DNA of 39,696 bases, taken from the NCBI RefSeq assembly GCF_938036805.1, contig NZ_CALHWC010000029.1, positions 1 to 39,696 on the forward strand. The letters run 5' to 3'. Both the position numbers and the translations under genes were made by a program. The notes beneath the pieces were generated by a model. That model did no database searches. It saw only the letters and a list, made by a program, of their open reading frames with translations, and had not been told where the DNA came from. Position 1 is the stretch's first letter. Each line of letters begins with the position of its first letter. The DNA comes from an uncultured Streptococcus sp. (GTDB lineage Bacteria; Bacillota; Bacilli; Lactobacillales; Streptococcaceae). This document shows, one piece after another, positions 7,790 to 16,492 of the stretch.

Positions 7790-10234
7790 ATGGACAAGAA
7801 AATTGGTAAATCCGTTGTGGCAACTGGCATTGCAGCGACAACGATTATTTCTGGTGCGCTCAGCCATCAGGTCAAAGCAGATGAACTCGTTGAGTCAACA
7901 GCGACAAAACCAAAGGCAACAGCAGTTACCGAGAAACCAATTACGACAGCGGATGTAGCAGAAGCGAAGGAAAAAGCAGATGCTGCCAAGAAAAATGTAA
8001 ATCAGCAACAAGAGCAAACTAAGAAAGCTGAAGCAGACCTCGAAGGAGCCAAAGCTGCAGTTTCAGAGGCTCAAGAGAAAGTGACTACTGCTACTGAGAA
8101 TGAAAAGGTAGCAACTGAAGAAAACATTTCTCAAGCAGAAAACAGTGTTAAAAAAGCTGAAGAAGAAGTTACAGCAAAATCAGAAACTGTCAAAGAAGCA
8201 GGAACTGCAGTCCAGGAAGCAGGTCAAGCAGTTAAAGACCAAGAAAATACCATTGCTGGCCAACAATCATTGGTGGATGTGGCAGAATCTGAGTTAAACA
8301 AAGCCAAAGAACCAGTTCATACGGAAACTGCAGCTGTAGAAACTGCTAAAAATCAAGAAAATCAAGCTCAGACAGCTGTGGAGCATGCTAAAAATGAACT
8401 AGCAAAAGCAGAACAAGAAGCAAACGCTGCGCCACAAAATCAGGCAGAAATCCAAAACAGAATCAATCAAACTCAGGCTAAGTTAGAGCAGACTAAGCAA
8501 TTGATTGCTGCAACAAATACAGAGTTGGTGCATGAACAGAAAAATGCAAGTACGGCGCCAGTTGATTTACGGACTACGACCTATTCGCAATTCTTGGAAA
8601 ATCTTCGAGATAATTCGAATAACGAAGCCGTAAGAAATGCTGCAGCTGATGCTTTAGCTCTTTACAAACGTGGTCAGAATGAATTCAAGATCACGGTCGG
8701 ATCAGATCCATCTAGCCCAGCTAGCTTGGAAAATAACTTGCAGGCCTTGGAATTGGTTAAGGCTATCAATGCTTACCGTCGTAATGCGGGCCTCCCAGAG
8801 CTTTTGGTGGATCCATACGCTAATGTTGCCAGCCAAATTCAGACTTTGTACTTTGAGAAGGAAAATTGGCACATGGGCAAGCTGATTGGCAATGAAAACG
8901 TAGCTATTAGCTTCGATCCTCAAGGTGCGGTTAATTTCTGGCATAGTGAAAAGGCCCTGTATCAGAAGATTGCTGCTCAATACGGCCTGCCAACTGATGA
9001 AAGACAACTGGATGCCAATGCCATTTATATGAAGGTGGGGCCTAACGTCTTTGCGCAAATCGGTCACTATGTCCAAATGATGGATAATAAGGCCAATGCT
9101 ATTTCTGCTGCCTATGACACTCATTCAAATCAGTTTGGAACTCCATACGGAACTTCAGAAGTTGGATTCCATAATGTTCGGAATTTTAATCAAAGAGTTA
9201 ATAATGGCACACTGCTAACCGTTGAAGCGATGGAGAAACTTCTTCGCAGTGGCGGTAGTCGTGGGGCTGCTTCAAGTGCTAATGTGACAGCCTTGAAGAA
9301 TCGTTTGGCAGAGTTGCAAGCTCAGAAAGTTAGCCAAGAGTCTAGCCTGAATCTTTTAAATAATCAGTTGACAGATTCATACAAAGCACAGAAAAATCGT
9401 GCGGCTGCTGTTGTAAAAGCCAAACAGAATCTTGAAGCTGCTGAGAAAGGTCTAGCCCTGACTCAACAAAACTTGTCAGATAAAAAGACTGCTTTGAGAT
9501 CAGCGACAGCGAGAATCGCATCTGCCCTCTCTCCATACCAAGCTAAATTGCAAAAAGCTCAGGCAACCTTAGTAGAGGCTAAGAATCAGCTCGCAGCTTT
9601 GAAGACGGCTGAGGAAAACAAGAATAAGGCCTTAGAAGCAGCTAAAGCTGAATTGGTCGCTGCTCAAAATCGTGTAGCAGCGGCTCAGAAGAAAGTTTCA
9701 GATCTCAAAACAGCTCCACAACAATTGGAAAAAGCTAAGCAAGACTTGGCTGCAGCAGAGGCTGATCTGAAGGCTAAACAAGTTGTTACTGAGACTGAGA
9801 ATGCAAAATTAGTTGATTTGCAAACAGTCTACAATGAGTTGCTAGCAAATTACAATTATTTGTTAGACCTTCTTCCAAAAGAAGAGCGTCAAGCCCTAGC
9901 ATCGGCCACTACAACTACTTATCGGGCAAATGGTGGACTTAGATTTGCTGCAGCAGGTTCAGGGAGTCAAATGCTTCTGACTTCGAATCCAGCTTCTCAA
10001 GATGAGAAGGATGCATCGGTTGAACCGACAGCTAATGTAGCTGCTCAAGCTCAGCCAAAGACTGATAATACTAGTGCTACACCGACTCCAGCAGCCCCTA
10101 AAGCTTCGCCTAGCCAGTCAGTTGTCCTTCCTAATACAGGAACGGAAGCGGAACAATTAGCCTTCCTTGGAATGGCTCTCGGTGCAGCTCTTCTCGCAGG
10201 TGCAGTGAAACATCGCCGCAGAAAAACTTTATAG
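7790..10234 (+). CDS. LPXTG-anchored surface protein with CAP domain (SEC10/PgrA-like)
   Basis: An 814-residue protein counted from the ATG at 7790. The ATG at 7784 directly abuts the AAGGAG site and is too close. The signal peptide ends near SHQVKA|DE. Then come an Ala/Glu/Lys-rich coiled coil (about 50-245), a CAP/SCP-like domain (about 295-450, with LVKAINAYRRNAGLPEL, ENVAIS and IGHYVQMMD), a second coiled coil (about 480-700), a Ser/Thr/Pro-rich wall-spanning region and the sorting signal LPNTG at about 780 followed by a hydrophobic segment and KHRRRKTL. The layout matches SEC10/PgrA surface-exclusion-type proteins used for adhesion. It is probably monocistronic: own promoter, terminator behind. 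Confidence 0.88.
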   Translation: MDKKIGKSVVATGIAATTIISGALSHQVKADELVESTATKPKATAVTEKPITTADVAEAKEKADAAKKNVNQQQEQTKKAEADLEGAKAAVSEAQEKVTTATENEKVATEENISQAENSVKKAEEEVTAKSETVKEAGTAVQEAGQAVKDQENTIAGQQSLVDVAESELNKAKEPVHTETAAVETAKNQENQAQTAVEHAKNELAKAEQEANAAPQNQAEIQNRINQTQAKLEQTKQLIAATNTELVHEQKNASTAPVDLRTTTYSQFLENLRDNSNNEAVRNAAADALALYKRGQNEFKITVGSDPSSPASLENNLQALELVKAINAYRRNAGLPELLVDPYANVASQIQTLYFEKENWHMGKLIGNENVAISFDPQGAVNFWHSEKALYQKIAAQYGLPTDERQLDANAIYMKVGPNVFAQIGHYVQMMDNKANAISAAYDTHSNQFGTPYGTSEVGFHNVRNFNQRVNNGTLLTVEAMEKLLRSGGSRGAASSANVTALKNRLAELQAQKVSQESSLNLLNNQLTDSYKAQKNRAAAVVKAKQNLEAAEKGLALTQQNLSDKKTALRSATARIASALSPYQAKLQKAQATLVEAKNQLAALKTAEENKNKALEAAKAELVAAQNRVAAAQKKVSDLKTAPQQLEKAKQDLAAAEADLKAKQVVTETENAKLVDLQTVYNELLANYNYLLDLLPKEERQALASATTTTYRANGGLRFAAAGSGSQMLLTSNPASQDEKDASVEPTANVAAQAQPKTDNTSATPTPAAPKASPSQSVVLPNTGTEAEQLAFLGMALGAALLAGAVKHRRRKTL

Positions 10235-10244
10235 TATATAAGAG

Positions 10245-10276
10245 TGAAGTGAGTGTTACAGCTCGCTTCATTTTTT
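10245..10276 (+). terminator. Rho-independent terminator after the CAP-domain surface protein
   Basis: TGAAGTGAG (10245-10253) pairs with CTCGCTTCA (10262-10270), with one G-U pair, followed by six T. Confidence 0.8.
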
Positions 10277-10388
10277 ATTGGTGAATTAGTTTGATTGAAA
10301 CAAATTTAAGAAGAAAATTTTTTGAGACTCAAATAATTCTTAATTTAGCTAGAAAACATTCCTTTTATCTGCTTTTCAGGGGATATCA

Positions 10389-10397
10389 TGTTATAAT
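10389..10397 (+). promoter_or_regulatory. Extended -10 promoter of the ferrochelatase gene
   Basis: TGTTATAAT is a perfect extended -10. No good -35 is visible 17 nt upstream, as is typical for this promoter class. The start codon is 32 nt downstream. Confidence 0.6.
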
Positions 10398-10428
10398 AGC
10401 AGAGGATTTTATACAAAAAGAGGAACTT

Positions 10429-11523
10429 ATGACTAAAAAAGCTATTCTAATGATGACCTTTGGATCGCCAGAGGGTTATACGTTTGAGGATATTGCAGAA
10501 TTTTTTACGAATATCCGTCGTGGCGTGCGACCTACTGATCAGGAGACTCAGCACCTTCATGATAATTATCAGCGTATTGGTGGCAGCCCCCTGCAACGCA
10601 TCACGCGGGCAGAAGTTGAGCTGGTGAAAGAAGCTTTAAAGGGGGAATATGCTGTCTATTTTGCTAATAAATTTTCTCGTCCCTTTATTTCAGATGTTAT
10701 TAAGCAGATGGAGGATGACGGGATTGAGGAATGCATCTGCTTGATTTTAGAACCGCATTATTCTTTTTACTCTGTCATGGGGTATGAAAAATTTATTACG
10801 AGCCAGACAATTAAATTCCATATTATCAAAGAATGGTATCAGGCTGAGGATTTGCTTCGCTTTTGGGAGGAAGAAATCAGGAAAATCTTGCAAACGCAAG
10901 TCAAAGATGAAAGTTTTAAGGTCATCTTTTCAGCTCATAGTGTACCAGTTTTGGCGCTTGATTTTGAAGATCCATATATTGATCAGATTATTGAGAACTC
11001 ACAGTTGATTGCACATCGGCTGGGCTTGGCTCCATCTGAATATACCAATACCTGGCAGAGCGAAAGCGATATTGGCTTGCCGTGGATCAAGCCAGATGTC
11101 CTAGAATATCTCCGAGATCAGACGACTCATCCACAACATTATATCTTTGTCCCAATTAGTTTCATCAGCGAACATATCGAGGTACTGTTCGATAATGACG
11201 TGGAGTGTCAGGAATTGTGTCAAGAACTCGGTGTGGCTTATCATCGTCCACCAATGCCTAACACAGACTCCCGTTTGATTGATGCATTATTAGCAACTAT
11301 TCGTCAGCATGAAACAGAAGAGCTTCGATACATGCATCCAGAAGAAACAACCTTTGACGAATTGGCCCCTTCAGAAGAAAGTAATCAAATCTTAAGCGAA
11401 ACGGAAGAACTTCAAATGCCTGAATTTGTCAAAAAGTTAATAGAGAAAAAGGGCAGAGAAAATGTCAAAATGCCTTATTTCATAAAGAAAATGTTAGAAA
11501 AAAGGGCGCAAGAATCAAAGTAA
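10429..11523 (+). CDS. hemH: Ferrochelatase (HemH/CpfC family) with a C-terminal extension
   Basis: A 364-residue protein from MTKKAILMMTFGSPEG. The open frame continues upstream, but that stretch holds the promoter, and an AGAGGA site precedes the ATG at 10429. The two catalytic landmarks are present: His170 in FSAHSVP and Glu251 in SEHIEVLFDND, equivalent to His183 and Glu264 of the Bacillus enzyme. The family inserts ferrous iron into porphyrin. The core ends at about residue 310; the last ~55 residues are an acidic linker followed by two similar units, MPEFVKKLIEKK and MPYFIKKMLEKR. No other haem-synthesis gene is visible, and streptococci generally lack the pathway. Confidence 0.9.
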   Translation: MTKKAILMMTFGSPEGYTFEDIAEFFTNIRRGVRPTDQETQHLHDNYQRIGGSPLQRITRAEVELVKEALKGEYAVYFANKFSRPFISDVIKQMEDDGIEECICLILEPHYSFYSVMGYEKFITSQTIKFHIIKEWYQAEDLLRFWEEEIRKILQTQVKDESFKVIFSAHSVPVLALDFEDPYIDQIIENSQLIAHRLGLAPSEYTNTWQSESDIGLPWIKPDVLEYLRDQTTHPQHYIFVPISFISEHIEVLFDNDVECQELCQELGVAYHRPPMPNTDSRLIDALLATIRQHETEELRYMHPEETTFDELAPSEESNQILSETEELQMPEFVKKLIEKKGRENVKMPYFIKKMLEKRAQESK

Positions 11524-11645
11524 GTCTAAGATCTACCAGCCTAGAAAGAAACATTTGCAATGAGGAATGATCATGAATTGTTAGGAAAGTGCATGTTCTA
11601 GGAAAATGAAAAATTTCTATTGAAAAGATAGGGTTTTGGAGAAAT

Positions 11646-13478
11646 ATGTCTACAAACAAGCTAATTCAATCCAAGCTGGAACTGTTGCCGACCAGTCCCG
11701 GCTGTTACATTCACAAGGACAAAAACGGTACTATTATCTATGTCGGCAAAGCCAAGAATCTGCGCAATCGTGTTCGCTCTTATTTTCGTGGCAGCCACGA
11801 TACCAAGACGGAGGCCTTGGTGTCCGAGATTGAGGATTTTGAGTTTATTGTCACCGAGTCTAATATCGAGGCCTTGCTCCTAGAAATCAATCTAATCAAG
11901 GAAAATAAGCCCAAGTACAATATCATGCTCAAGGACGATAAGTCCTATCCTTTTATTAAGATTACCAACGAGATTTATCCGCGTCTAATTATCACGCGCC
12001 AAGTCAAAAAAGATGGCGGTCTTTATTTTGGACCTTATCCAGATGTCGGTGCAGCCAATGAAATCAAGCGCCTGCTCGATCGAATTTTTACGTTCAAAAA
12101 ATGCACCAATCCACCTGCAAAAGTCTGTTTTTATTATCACTTGGGGCAATGCGAAGCCCATACGATTTGCAAGCGGGATAGCCAGTATTTCAAGAATATG
12201 GCTCAGGAAGTGTCGGATTTTCTCAAGGGACAGGACGATAAGATTATTGATGAGCTCCGTGATAAGATGAATAAAACAGCTGCAGCCATGGAGTTTGAGC
12301 GGGCGGCCGAATACCGTGACCTGATTCAGGCTATTGGAACCTTGCGTACCAAGCAGCGGGTCATGGCTAAAGATTTGCAGAATCGGGATGTTTTTGGTTA
12401 CTATGTGGACAAGGGCTGGATGTGCGTCCAAGTCTTCTTTGTCCGTCAGGGAAAACTAATCGAGCGTGATGTCAATCTTTTCCCTTATTACAATGATCCC
12501 GACGAAGATTTCCTGACCTATATTGGCCAGTTTTACCAAGAAAAGTCCCACCTCAAGCCCAATGAAATCTTAATTCCAGCAGACATTGATGAAGAAGCTG
12601 TTCGGGCCATGGTGGATACCAAAGTAGTCAAGCCTCAGCGTGGCGAAAAGAAACAGTTGGTCAATCTGGCTATTAAGAATGCTCGGGTCAGCCTCCAGCA
12701 GAAATTTGACCTTTTGGAGAAATCCGTTGAGAAGACACAGGGCGCTATCGAAAATCTAGGGAAGCTCCTTAACATTCCGACACCAGTTCGGATTGAGTCT
12801 TTCGATAACTCCAACATCATGGGAACCAGTCCTGTATCGGCTATGGTGGTCTTTGTCAATGGTAAGCCTAGCAAGAAAGATTACCGCAAATACAAGATCA
12901 AGACCGTGGTAGGGCCGGACGATTACGCCAGTATGCGAGAGGTTATCAAGCGCCGTTACAGTCGGGTGATTCGTGACGGTCTGACGCCACCAGATCTGAT
13001 TGTCATTGACGGTGGGCAAGGTCAGGTCAATATTGCTAAAGAAGTTATACAGAACCAGTTGGGGCTAGATATTCCCATCGCTGGACTGCAAAAAAATGAC
13101 AAGCACCAGACCCATGAATTGCTCTTTGGTGACCCTCTGCAGGTTGTAGAATTATCTCGTAATTCGCAGGAATTTTTCCTCCTCCAGCGCATCCAAGATG
13201 AAGTGCACCGCTTTGCCATTACCTTCCACCGTCAGCTTCGATCTAAGAATTCCTTCTCATCGCAACTCGATGGTATCGAAGGTTTGGGGCCAAAACGTAA
13301 GCAAAATCTCATGAAGCATTTCAAATCACTGACCAAGATTAAAGAAGCCAGTGTCGATGAAATCGTTGAAGTGGGCGTACCGCGAGCGGTGGCAGAAGCT
13401 GTGCAGGCAAAACTCAATCAAACAGAGCCAGCTCGTCCCTTGTTAGAAGTGGCTGAGCCGATTGCAGATATAGACTGA
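11646..13478 (+). CDS. uvrC: Excinuclease ABC subunit C (UvrC)
   Basis: A 610-residue, full-length nucleotide-excision-repair nuclease. It has an N-terminal GIY-YIG domain (about 12-95; GCYIHKDKNGTIIYVGKAKNLRNRV), a Cys-containing middle segment, a UVR motif that contacts UvrB (about 203-238; DKMNKTAAAMEFERAAEYRD), a C-terminal RNase H-like nuclease domain (about 380-540; ESFDNSNIMG, VIDGGQGQ) and a helix-hairpin-helix pair (about 555-595; LDGIEGLGPKRKQNLMKHF). It makes the dual incisions around UvrB-bound lesions. GGAG lies 7 nt before the ATG. It is the last housekeeping gene before the accessory island. Confidence 0.96.
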   Translation: MSTNKLIQSKLELLPTSPGCYIHKDKNGTIIYVGKAKNLRNRVRSYFRGSHDTKTEALVSEIEDFEFIVTESNIEALLLEINLIKENKPKYNIMLKDDKSYPFIKITNEIYPRLIITRQVKKDGGLYFGPYPDVGAANEIKRLLDRIFTFKKCTNPPAKVCFYYHLGQCEAHTICKRDSQYFKNMAQEVSDFLKGQDDKIIDELRDKMNKTAAAMEFERAAEYRDLIQAIGTLRTKQRVMAKDLQNRDVFGYYVDKGWMCVQVFFVRQGKLIERDVNLFPYYNDPDEDFLTYIGQFYQEKSHLKPNEILIPADIDEEAVRAMVDTKVVKPQRGEKKQLVNLAIKNARVSLQQKFDLLEKSVEKTQGAIENLGKLLNIPTPVRIESFDNSNIMGTSPVSAMVVFVNGKPSKKDYRKYKIKTVVGPDDYASMREVIKRRYSRVIRDGLTPPDLIVIDGGQGQVNIAKEVIQNQLGLDIPIAGLQKNDKHQTHELLFGDPLQVVELSRNSQEFFLLQRIQDEVHRFAITFHRQLRSKNSFSSQLDGIEGLGPKRKQNLMKHFKSLTKIKEASVDEIVEVGVPRAVAEAVQAKLNQTEPARPLLEVAEPIADID

Positions 13479-13594
13479 AAGAAAAATTTATCTGATTATA
13501 GAGAGGTTCAGATACAGCTTTCAAATACTCATTGATATTGCTCGAACAGATTGATAGAGGATATTTTTGGTGCTAGTAGTGAAAAGAGGTAGGT

Positions 13595-14161
13595 ATGTTA
13601 AGAATTTTCCCAAATAAAACCGATGGTGTCTTAGATGAAATAGAACAGTTGGAGAAAAATTATTCTATTTCATTGCCTGAAAAATATAAAGAATTTTTAT
13701 TAAGGTATAATGGCGGAGATACGATTGATACAACCTTTAAAGTAGAGAAAGTTCGTTCGGATATCCACTCCTTTTATGGTTTTTCATTAGCTAACTATTT
13801 TAGTAATTTTAACTATCTAGTCGAAAAAGGCTTTTTAGAAGATTTTATTGACAATCATTATTTACCCATAGCTAAAGATAGTTTTGGTAACAGTATCCTA
13901 ATTGGTGTCGGCGCTAGTACTTATAATAAAATAGGATTTTATGATCATGAAAAGCAAACGTATATTCCATTTACTATCGATTTTATAGAATTTCTAAAAA
14001 AGATAAAAAGTCCTGTTGTTCATATTCCATCCATTGAGGAACGAATGAAAGAAATAGAAGAAATTGGAAGTCCTGTTGTAGTTGATGATGAGTTAAAAGC
14101 TTTATGGCAAGAAGAAATCGATAGATATGCTGGTCGTGAGCAAGTGATTGTTAAGTTGTAG
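13595..14161 (+). CDS. SUKH (SMI1/KNR4) family immunity-type protein, copy 1
   Basis: 188 residues. The SUKH signature is clear: an N-terminal helix, SLPEKYKEFLLRYNGGD (about residues 25-41), a middle segment with IHSFYGFS, and DNHYLPIAKDSFGNSILIGV (about 87-106). A tail of about 50 residues follows the core and ends WQEEIDRYAGREQVIVKL. SUKH proteins are cytoplasmic antitoxins of polymorphic and contact-dependent toxin systems. Close relatives lie at 14909 and 16848. No toxin gene adjoins it. A GAGGTAGG site precedes the ATG. The sequence is clearly more AT-rich than uvrC upstream. Confidence 0.85.
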   Translation: MLRIFPNKTDGVLDEIEQLEKNYSISLPEKYKEFLLRYNGGDTIDTTFKVEKVRSDIHSFYGFSLANYFSNFNYLVEKGFLEDFIDNHYLPIAKDSFGNSILIGVGASTYNKIGFYDHEKQTYIPFTIDFIEFLKKIKSPVVHIPSIEERMKEIEEIGSPVVVDDELKALWQEEIDRYAGREQVIVKL

Positions 14162-14204
14162 TCTAATTTTATTTTACTAGCTTTATTGGTCTTTGATTTT
14201 CTGA

Positions 14205-14334
14205 ATTACCTCTGCTTTTGCGAAAGATGGGCAAGATGGTCTAAAAGGTATCGAGCATTTTAACCAAAAGGGGAGCATGTTCAACAAAAATCGTAAACCA
14301 AAGATTGCGATATTGAAAAGAAGAGGAGAGTCTG
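14205..14334 (+). pseudogene. Possible toxin C-terminal remnant
   Basis: Between two SUKH genes the plus strand has an open stretch without a start codon. It reads AFAKDGQDGLKGIEHFNQ followed by a basic segment (GSMFNKNRKPKIAILKRRGES). Its Gly/His/Asn/Lys-rich character resembles the end of a secreted nuclease toxin rather than random spacer. A stop codon precedes it at 14202-14204, and the frame runs on into the next gene. The assignment rests on composition and location only. Confidence 0.3.
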
Positions 14335-14790
14335 ATGAGCTTAATGATTCGACCACTAGGTCATGCCAGTGATCAAGAAATAAAAGCTTTGGAAGAGAAA
14401 TACAAGCTAACTCTTCCAGAAGATTATAAAAATTTTTTGAAAGAAAACAATGGTGGACACTGTCCTTCCTATGAGTTTGAAAATTCTATTGAGATACAGA
14501 ACATCAATGAGGAAATTAATGTTGATGTTTTATATGGGATTAAGACTGGCGTAAAAAACTTTGATATAGAAGATTGGACTGATGAATATTTGGATGATCT
14601 TTTTTCTAATTCAATCATTATAGGTGATTCCTTGCAACATGGTTTTCTAGTTTTCTGGTTGAGTGGTGATGAGGATGAAGGTATCTATTACTACGATGAT
14701 ACATATAATCTAGAGGGCTCAAGTGATGAAAACAATGCCTATTTTCTGGCTCGCACTTTTACCGAATTTCTAGAATTAGTCCAAAATTAA
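14335..14790 (+). CDS. SUKH (SMI1/KNR4) family immunity-type protein, divergent short copy
   Basis: 151 residues with the SUKH pattern: helix DQEIKALEEKYKLTLPEDYKNFLKENNGGH (about 13-42) and later IIIGDSLQHGFLVFW (about 94-108), then a Tyr/Asp/Glu-rich end. It lacks the C-terminal tail shared by the three 188-residue copies and is only distantly similar to them, so it probably neutralises a different toxin. GAGGAGAG precedes the ATG. The possible toxin stub just upstream (14205-14334) may be its former partner. A terminator follows at 14802-14831. Confidence 0.82.
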   Translation: MSLMIRPLGHASDQEIKALEEKYKLTLPEDYKNFLKENNGGHCPSYEFENSIEIQNINEEINVDVLYGIKTGVKNFDIEDWTDEYLDDLFSNSIIIGDSLQHGFLVFWLSGDEDEGIYYYDDTYNLEGSSDENNAYFLARTFTEFLELVQN

Positions 14791-14801
14791 TGTTAAAATG
14801 G

Positions 14802-14831
14802 GAGGGATTAGAATGTGTAGTCCCTCTTTTT
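14802..14831 (+). terminator. Rho-independent terminator after the short SUKH gene
   Basis: GAGGGATTA (14802-14810) pairs with TAGTCCCTC (14818-14826), followed by five T. Confidence 0.75.
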
Positions 14832-14908
14832 ATTCAGTAATTATTTTAAAAAATAGTGGATTGATTAAATTAAAACTTCACAAGATAGTACAAAATTTGG
14901 AGTTATAA

Positions 14909-15475
14909 ATGTTAAGAATTTTTCCTTACGATACAGAAGGTGTAGATCAGGCTATAGCGGATTTTGAAGATAGGTTTACAATCAAGTTTCCAGAAAAATA
15001 TAAAGAATTTCTGATTAAATATAATGGTGGGAATAGCTTGCAAACTAGTTTTAGTATAAATCGTAAAACTTCAGACATACAAGCTTTTTATGGATTTAAT
15101 AAAGCGAGTCAATACAATAATTTCCAATATTTGATTGATAATGGTTTTTTAGAAGAAGTTTTAGAAAGAGGCTTTATTCCCGTAGCCAAGGATAGTTTTG
15201 GTAATTCTATTCTTCTTGGTGTTACAGATAAAAATTTCAATCAGCTAGCTTTTTTTGAGCATGAAGGTCAGCTTGTGCAGCCTTTAGAAATCAATTTTGA
15301 GGACTGGGTGGCTAAACTTACAAGCAAAAAGAAAAAAATTCGCACGATTGAAGAAAGAATCGCCGATATGAGAGCCGTAGGCAGCAAAAAAGAAATTACA
15401 CCTAGATTAAAGGAAATCTGGCAAGAAGAAATTGATAAATATGCTGGTCGTGAGCAAGTGATTGTTAAGTTGTAG
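14909..15475 (+). CDS. SUKH (SMI1/KNR4) family immunity-type protein, copy 2
   Basis: 188 residues, a paralogue of the genes at 13595 and 16848: same start (MLRIFP), same length and same ending (AGREQVIVKL). The SUKH core is visible as FPEKYKEFLIKYNGGNSLQ (about 27-45) and RGFIPVAKDSFGNSILLGV (about 87-105). The middle of the protein differs most between copies, as expected when immunity proteins diverge to match different toxins. The gene stands between the terminator at 14802-14831 and an IS remnant, and TTGGAG precedes the ATG. Confidence 0.85.
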   Translation: MLRIFPYDTEGVDQAIADFEDRFTIKFPEKYKEFLIKYNGGNSLQTSFSINRKTSDIQAFYGFNKASQYNNFQYLIDNGFLEEVLERGFIPVAKDSFGNSILLGVTDKNFNQLAFFEHEGQLVQPLEINFEDWVAKLTSKKKKIRTIEERIADMRAVGSKKEITPRLKEIWQEEIDKYAGREQVIVKL

Positions 15476-15507
15476 TATTGTTTTATTTGTCATGATAATA
15501 TATTAAA

Positions 15508-15820
15508 CTTGCTCGTTCAACCTATTATTACCACTTAAAACAGCTATATCAAACGGATAAAGATCAAGCTATCAATTATGAAATACAAGCCATTTATAAT
15601 GAGCATAGCTGGAGTCCTTATTTGGTATTCTTAAGTCTGAGATGTTTTACAGATATGAGAAGAACTTTAGGCTTTTAGAAGACCTTTAGCAAGCTATTGT
15701 GAACTACATTGATTACTACAACAACAAACGAAGTAAGGTCAAACTAAAAGGACTTAGTCAGGTGCAATACAGAACTAAATCCTTTCAATAATTATTTGTC
15801 CAACTTTTTGGGGTCGGTAC
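15508..15820 (+). mobile_element. IS3-family transposase (OrfB) remnant with right end
   Basis: Two pieces of an IS3-family OrfB are visible. The first (15508-15590) reads LARSTYYYHLKQLYQTDKDQ and onward to AIYNEHS, the usual OrfB N-terminus. The second (from about 15640, in another frame, ending at 15791) reads SEMFYRYEK, then IVNYIDYYNNKRSKVKLKG, the usual OrfB C-terminus. The catalytic core between them is deleted, the halves are frameshifted, and the second half has an in-frame TAG. After the stop comes TGTCCAACTTTTTGGGGTC (15797-15815), a typical streptococcal IS3 terminal sequence. No left end is seen. This accounts for the otherwise gene-free 363-nt gap. Confidence 0.8.
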
Positions 15821-15838
15821 AAAACGAGATACTTTTTA

Positions 15839-16312
15839 TTAATTTGAAACCTTATTAGCTTTTTTCTTAGCGTAGAATACTTGAAGACGACCAGTATTTT
15901 TGATATAGTTCCCAACGCCACCGTGTTTTGATTGAGCTTTCTTGTTTATCATTTCAAAAGTATTCAATTCATCTAAGCTAACCTCTCTGATATTCGATAA
16001 TTGAAGCCAATGAAGATCTTGGTCCTTCGCAAAAATAGCTGGGGCATAATCAGCTGCATCGATCGGGGCCGATTCTTCATCAAAATATTGATATCCTACC
16101 AGATCAGCGATATAGCTAAACGATTTATTTACAAGTATTACTTTTGTAACTTGTTTAACTTTATTTGAATCAAGTCTATTACTTGTACTAAAGTAGACTG
16201 AACCTGATTCTTTTGCTTTTTCTACGTGGGCATCCAACACATCTTTTGCAGAATGGAAATTAACATCCACAAGCGGTAAAGCAACAACATATGTATTGTC
16301 TATAATAACCAT
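15839..16312 (-). CDS. Unknown 157-residue protein, possibly PUA-like (EVE/ASCH) fold
   Basis: The only minus-strand gene in the accessory island. It has a strong AAGGAGAT site 9 nt before the ATG and its own near-consensus promoter (16384-16412). I do not recognise the family. Visible features are an N-terminal strand-rich part (VIIDNTYVVALPLVDVNF), SGSVYFSTSNRL, KVILVNKSFSYIADLVGY, a Pro/Ala/Asp-rich loop, DLHWLQLSNIREVSLDEL, and a basic C-terminus with repeated Lys/Ala. The alternation of strands with a WLxLSNI element recalls PUA-like EVE or ASCH domains that bind modified bases or RNA, but this is a guess from pattern. No signal peptide or membrane segment. Confidence 0.75.
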   Translation of the reverse strand: MVIIDNTYVVALPLVDVNFHSAKDVLDAHVEKAKESGSVYFSTSNRLDSNKVKQVTKVILVNKSFSYIADLVGYQYFDEESAPIDAADYAPAIFAKDQDLHWLQLSNIREVSLDELNTFEMINKKAQSKHGGVGNYIKNTGRLQVFYAKKKANKVSN

Positions 16313-16357
16313 AAGAGTTATCTCCTTTATAAAATATTTTTCTAGAATTAATTAGTG

Positions 16358-16412
16358 TATACTAGAACTCATTAGATATCTCTAGTATAATCTAGCAAAA
16401 GGCGTTTGTCAA
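16358..16412 (-). promoter_or_regulatory. Promoter with flanking palindromic operator for the 15839-16312 gene
   Basis: On the minus strand: TTGACA (complement of 16407-16412), exactly 17 nt, TATACT (complement of 16384-16389). A perfect inverted repeat, TATACTAGA (16358-16366) and TCTAGTATA (16381-16389), is separated by 14 nt. One arm covers the -10 and the other lies about 25 bases downstream, which suits a dimeric repressor. Confidence 0.7.
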
Positions 16413-16492
16413 GATAAATTCAAAAAAATTTTTAAAATGAATCAATTAAGATTTTCTAAACTGAGGAATAATTGGCAAGAAAGAGGAATAAA

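Noticed and set aside
10291..10428. Longer ferrochelatase start at 10291
   Set aside because: The extra 46 residues span the extended -10 promoter and have no family similarity.
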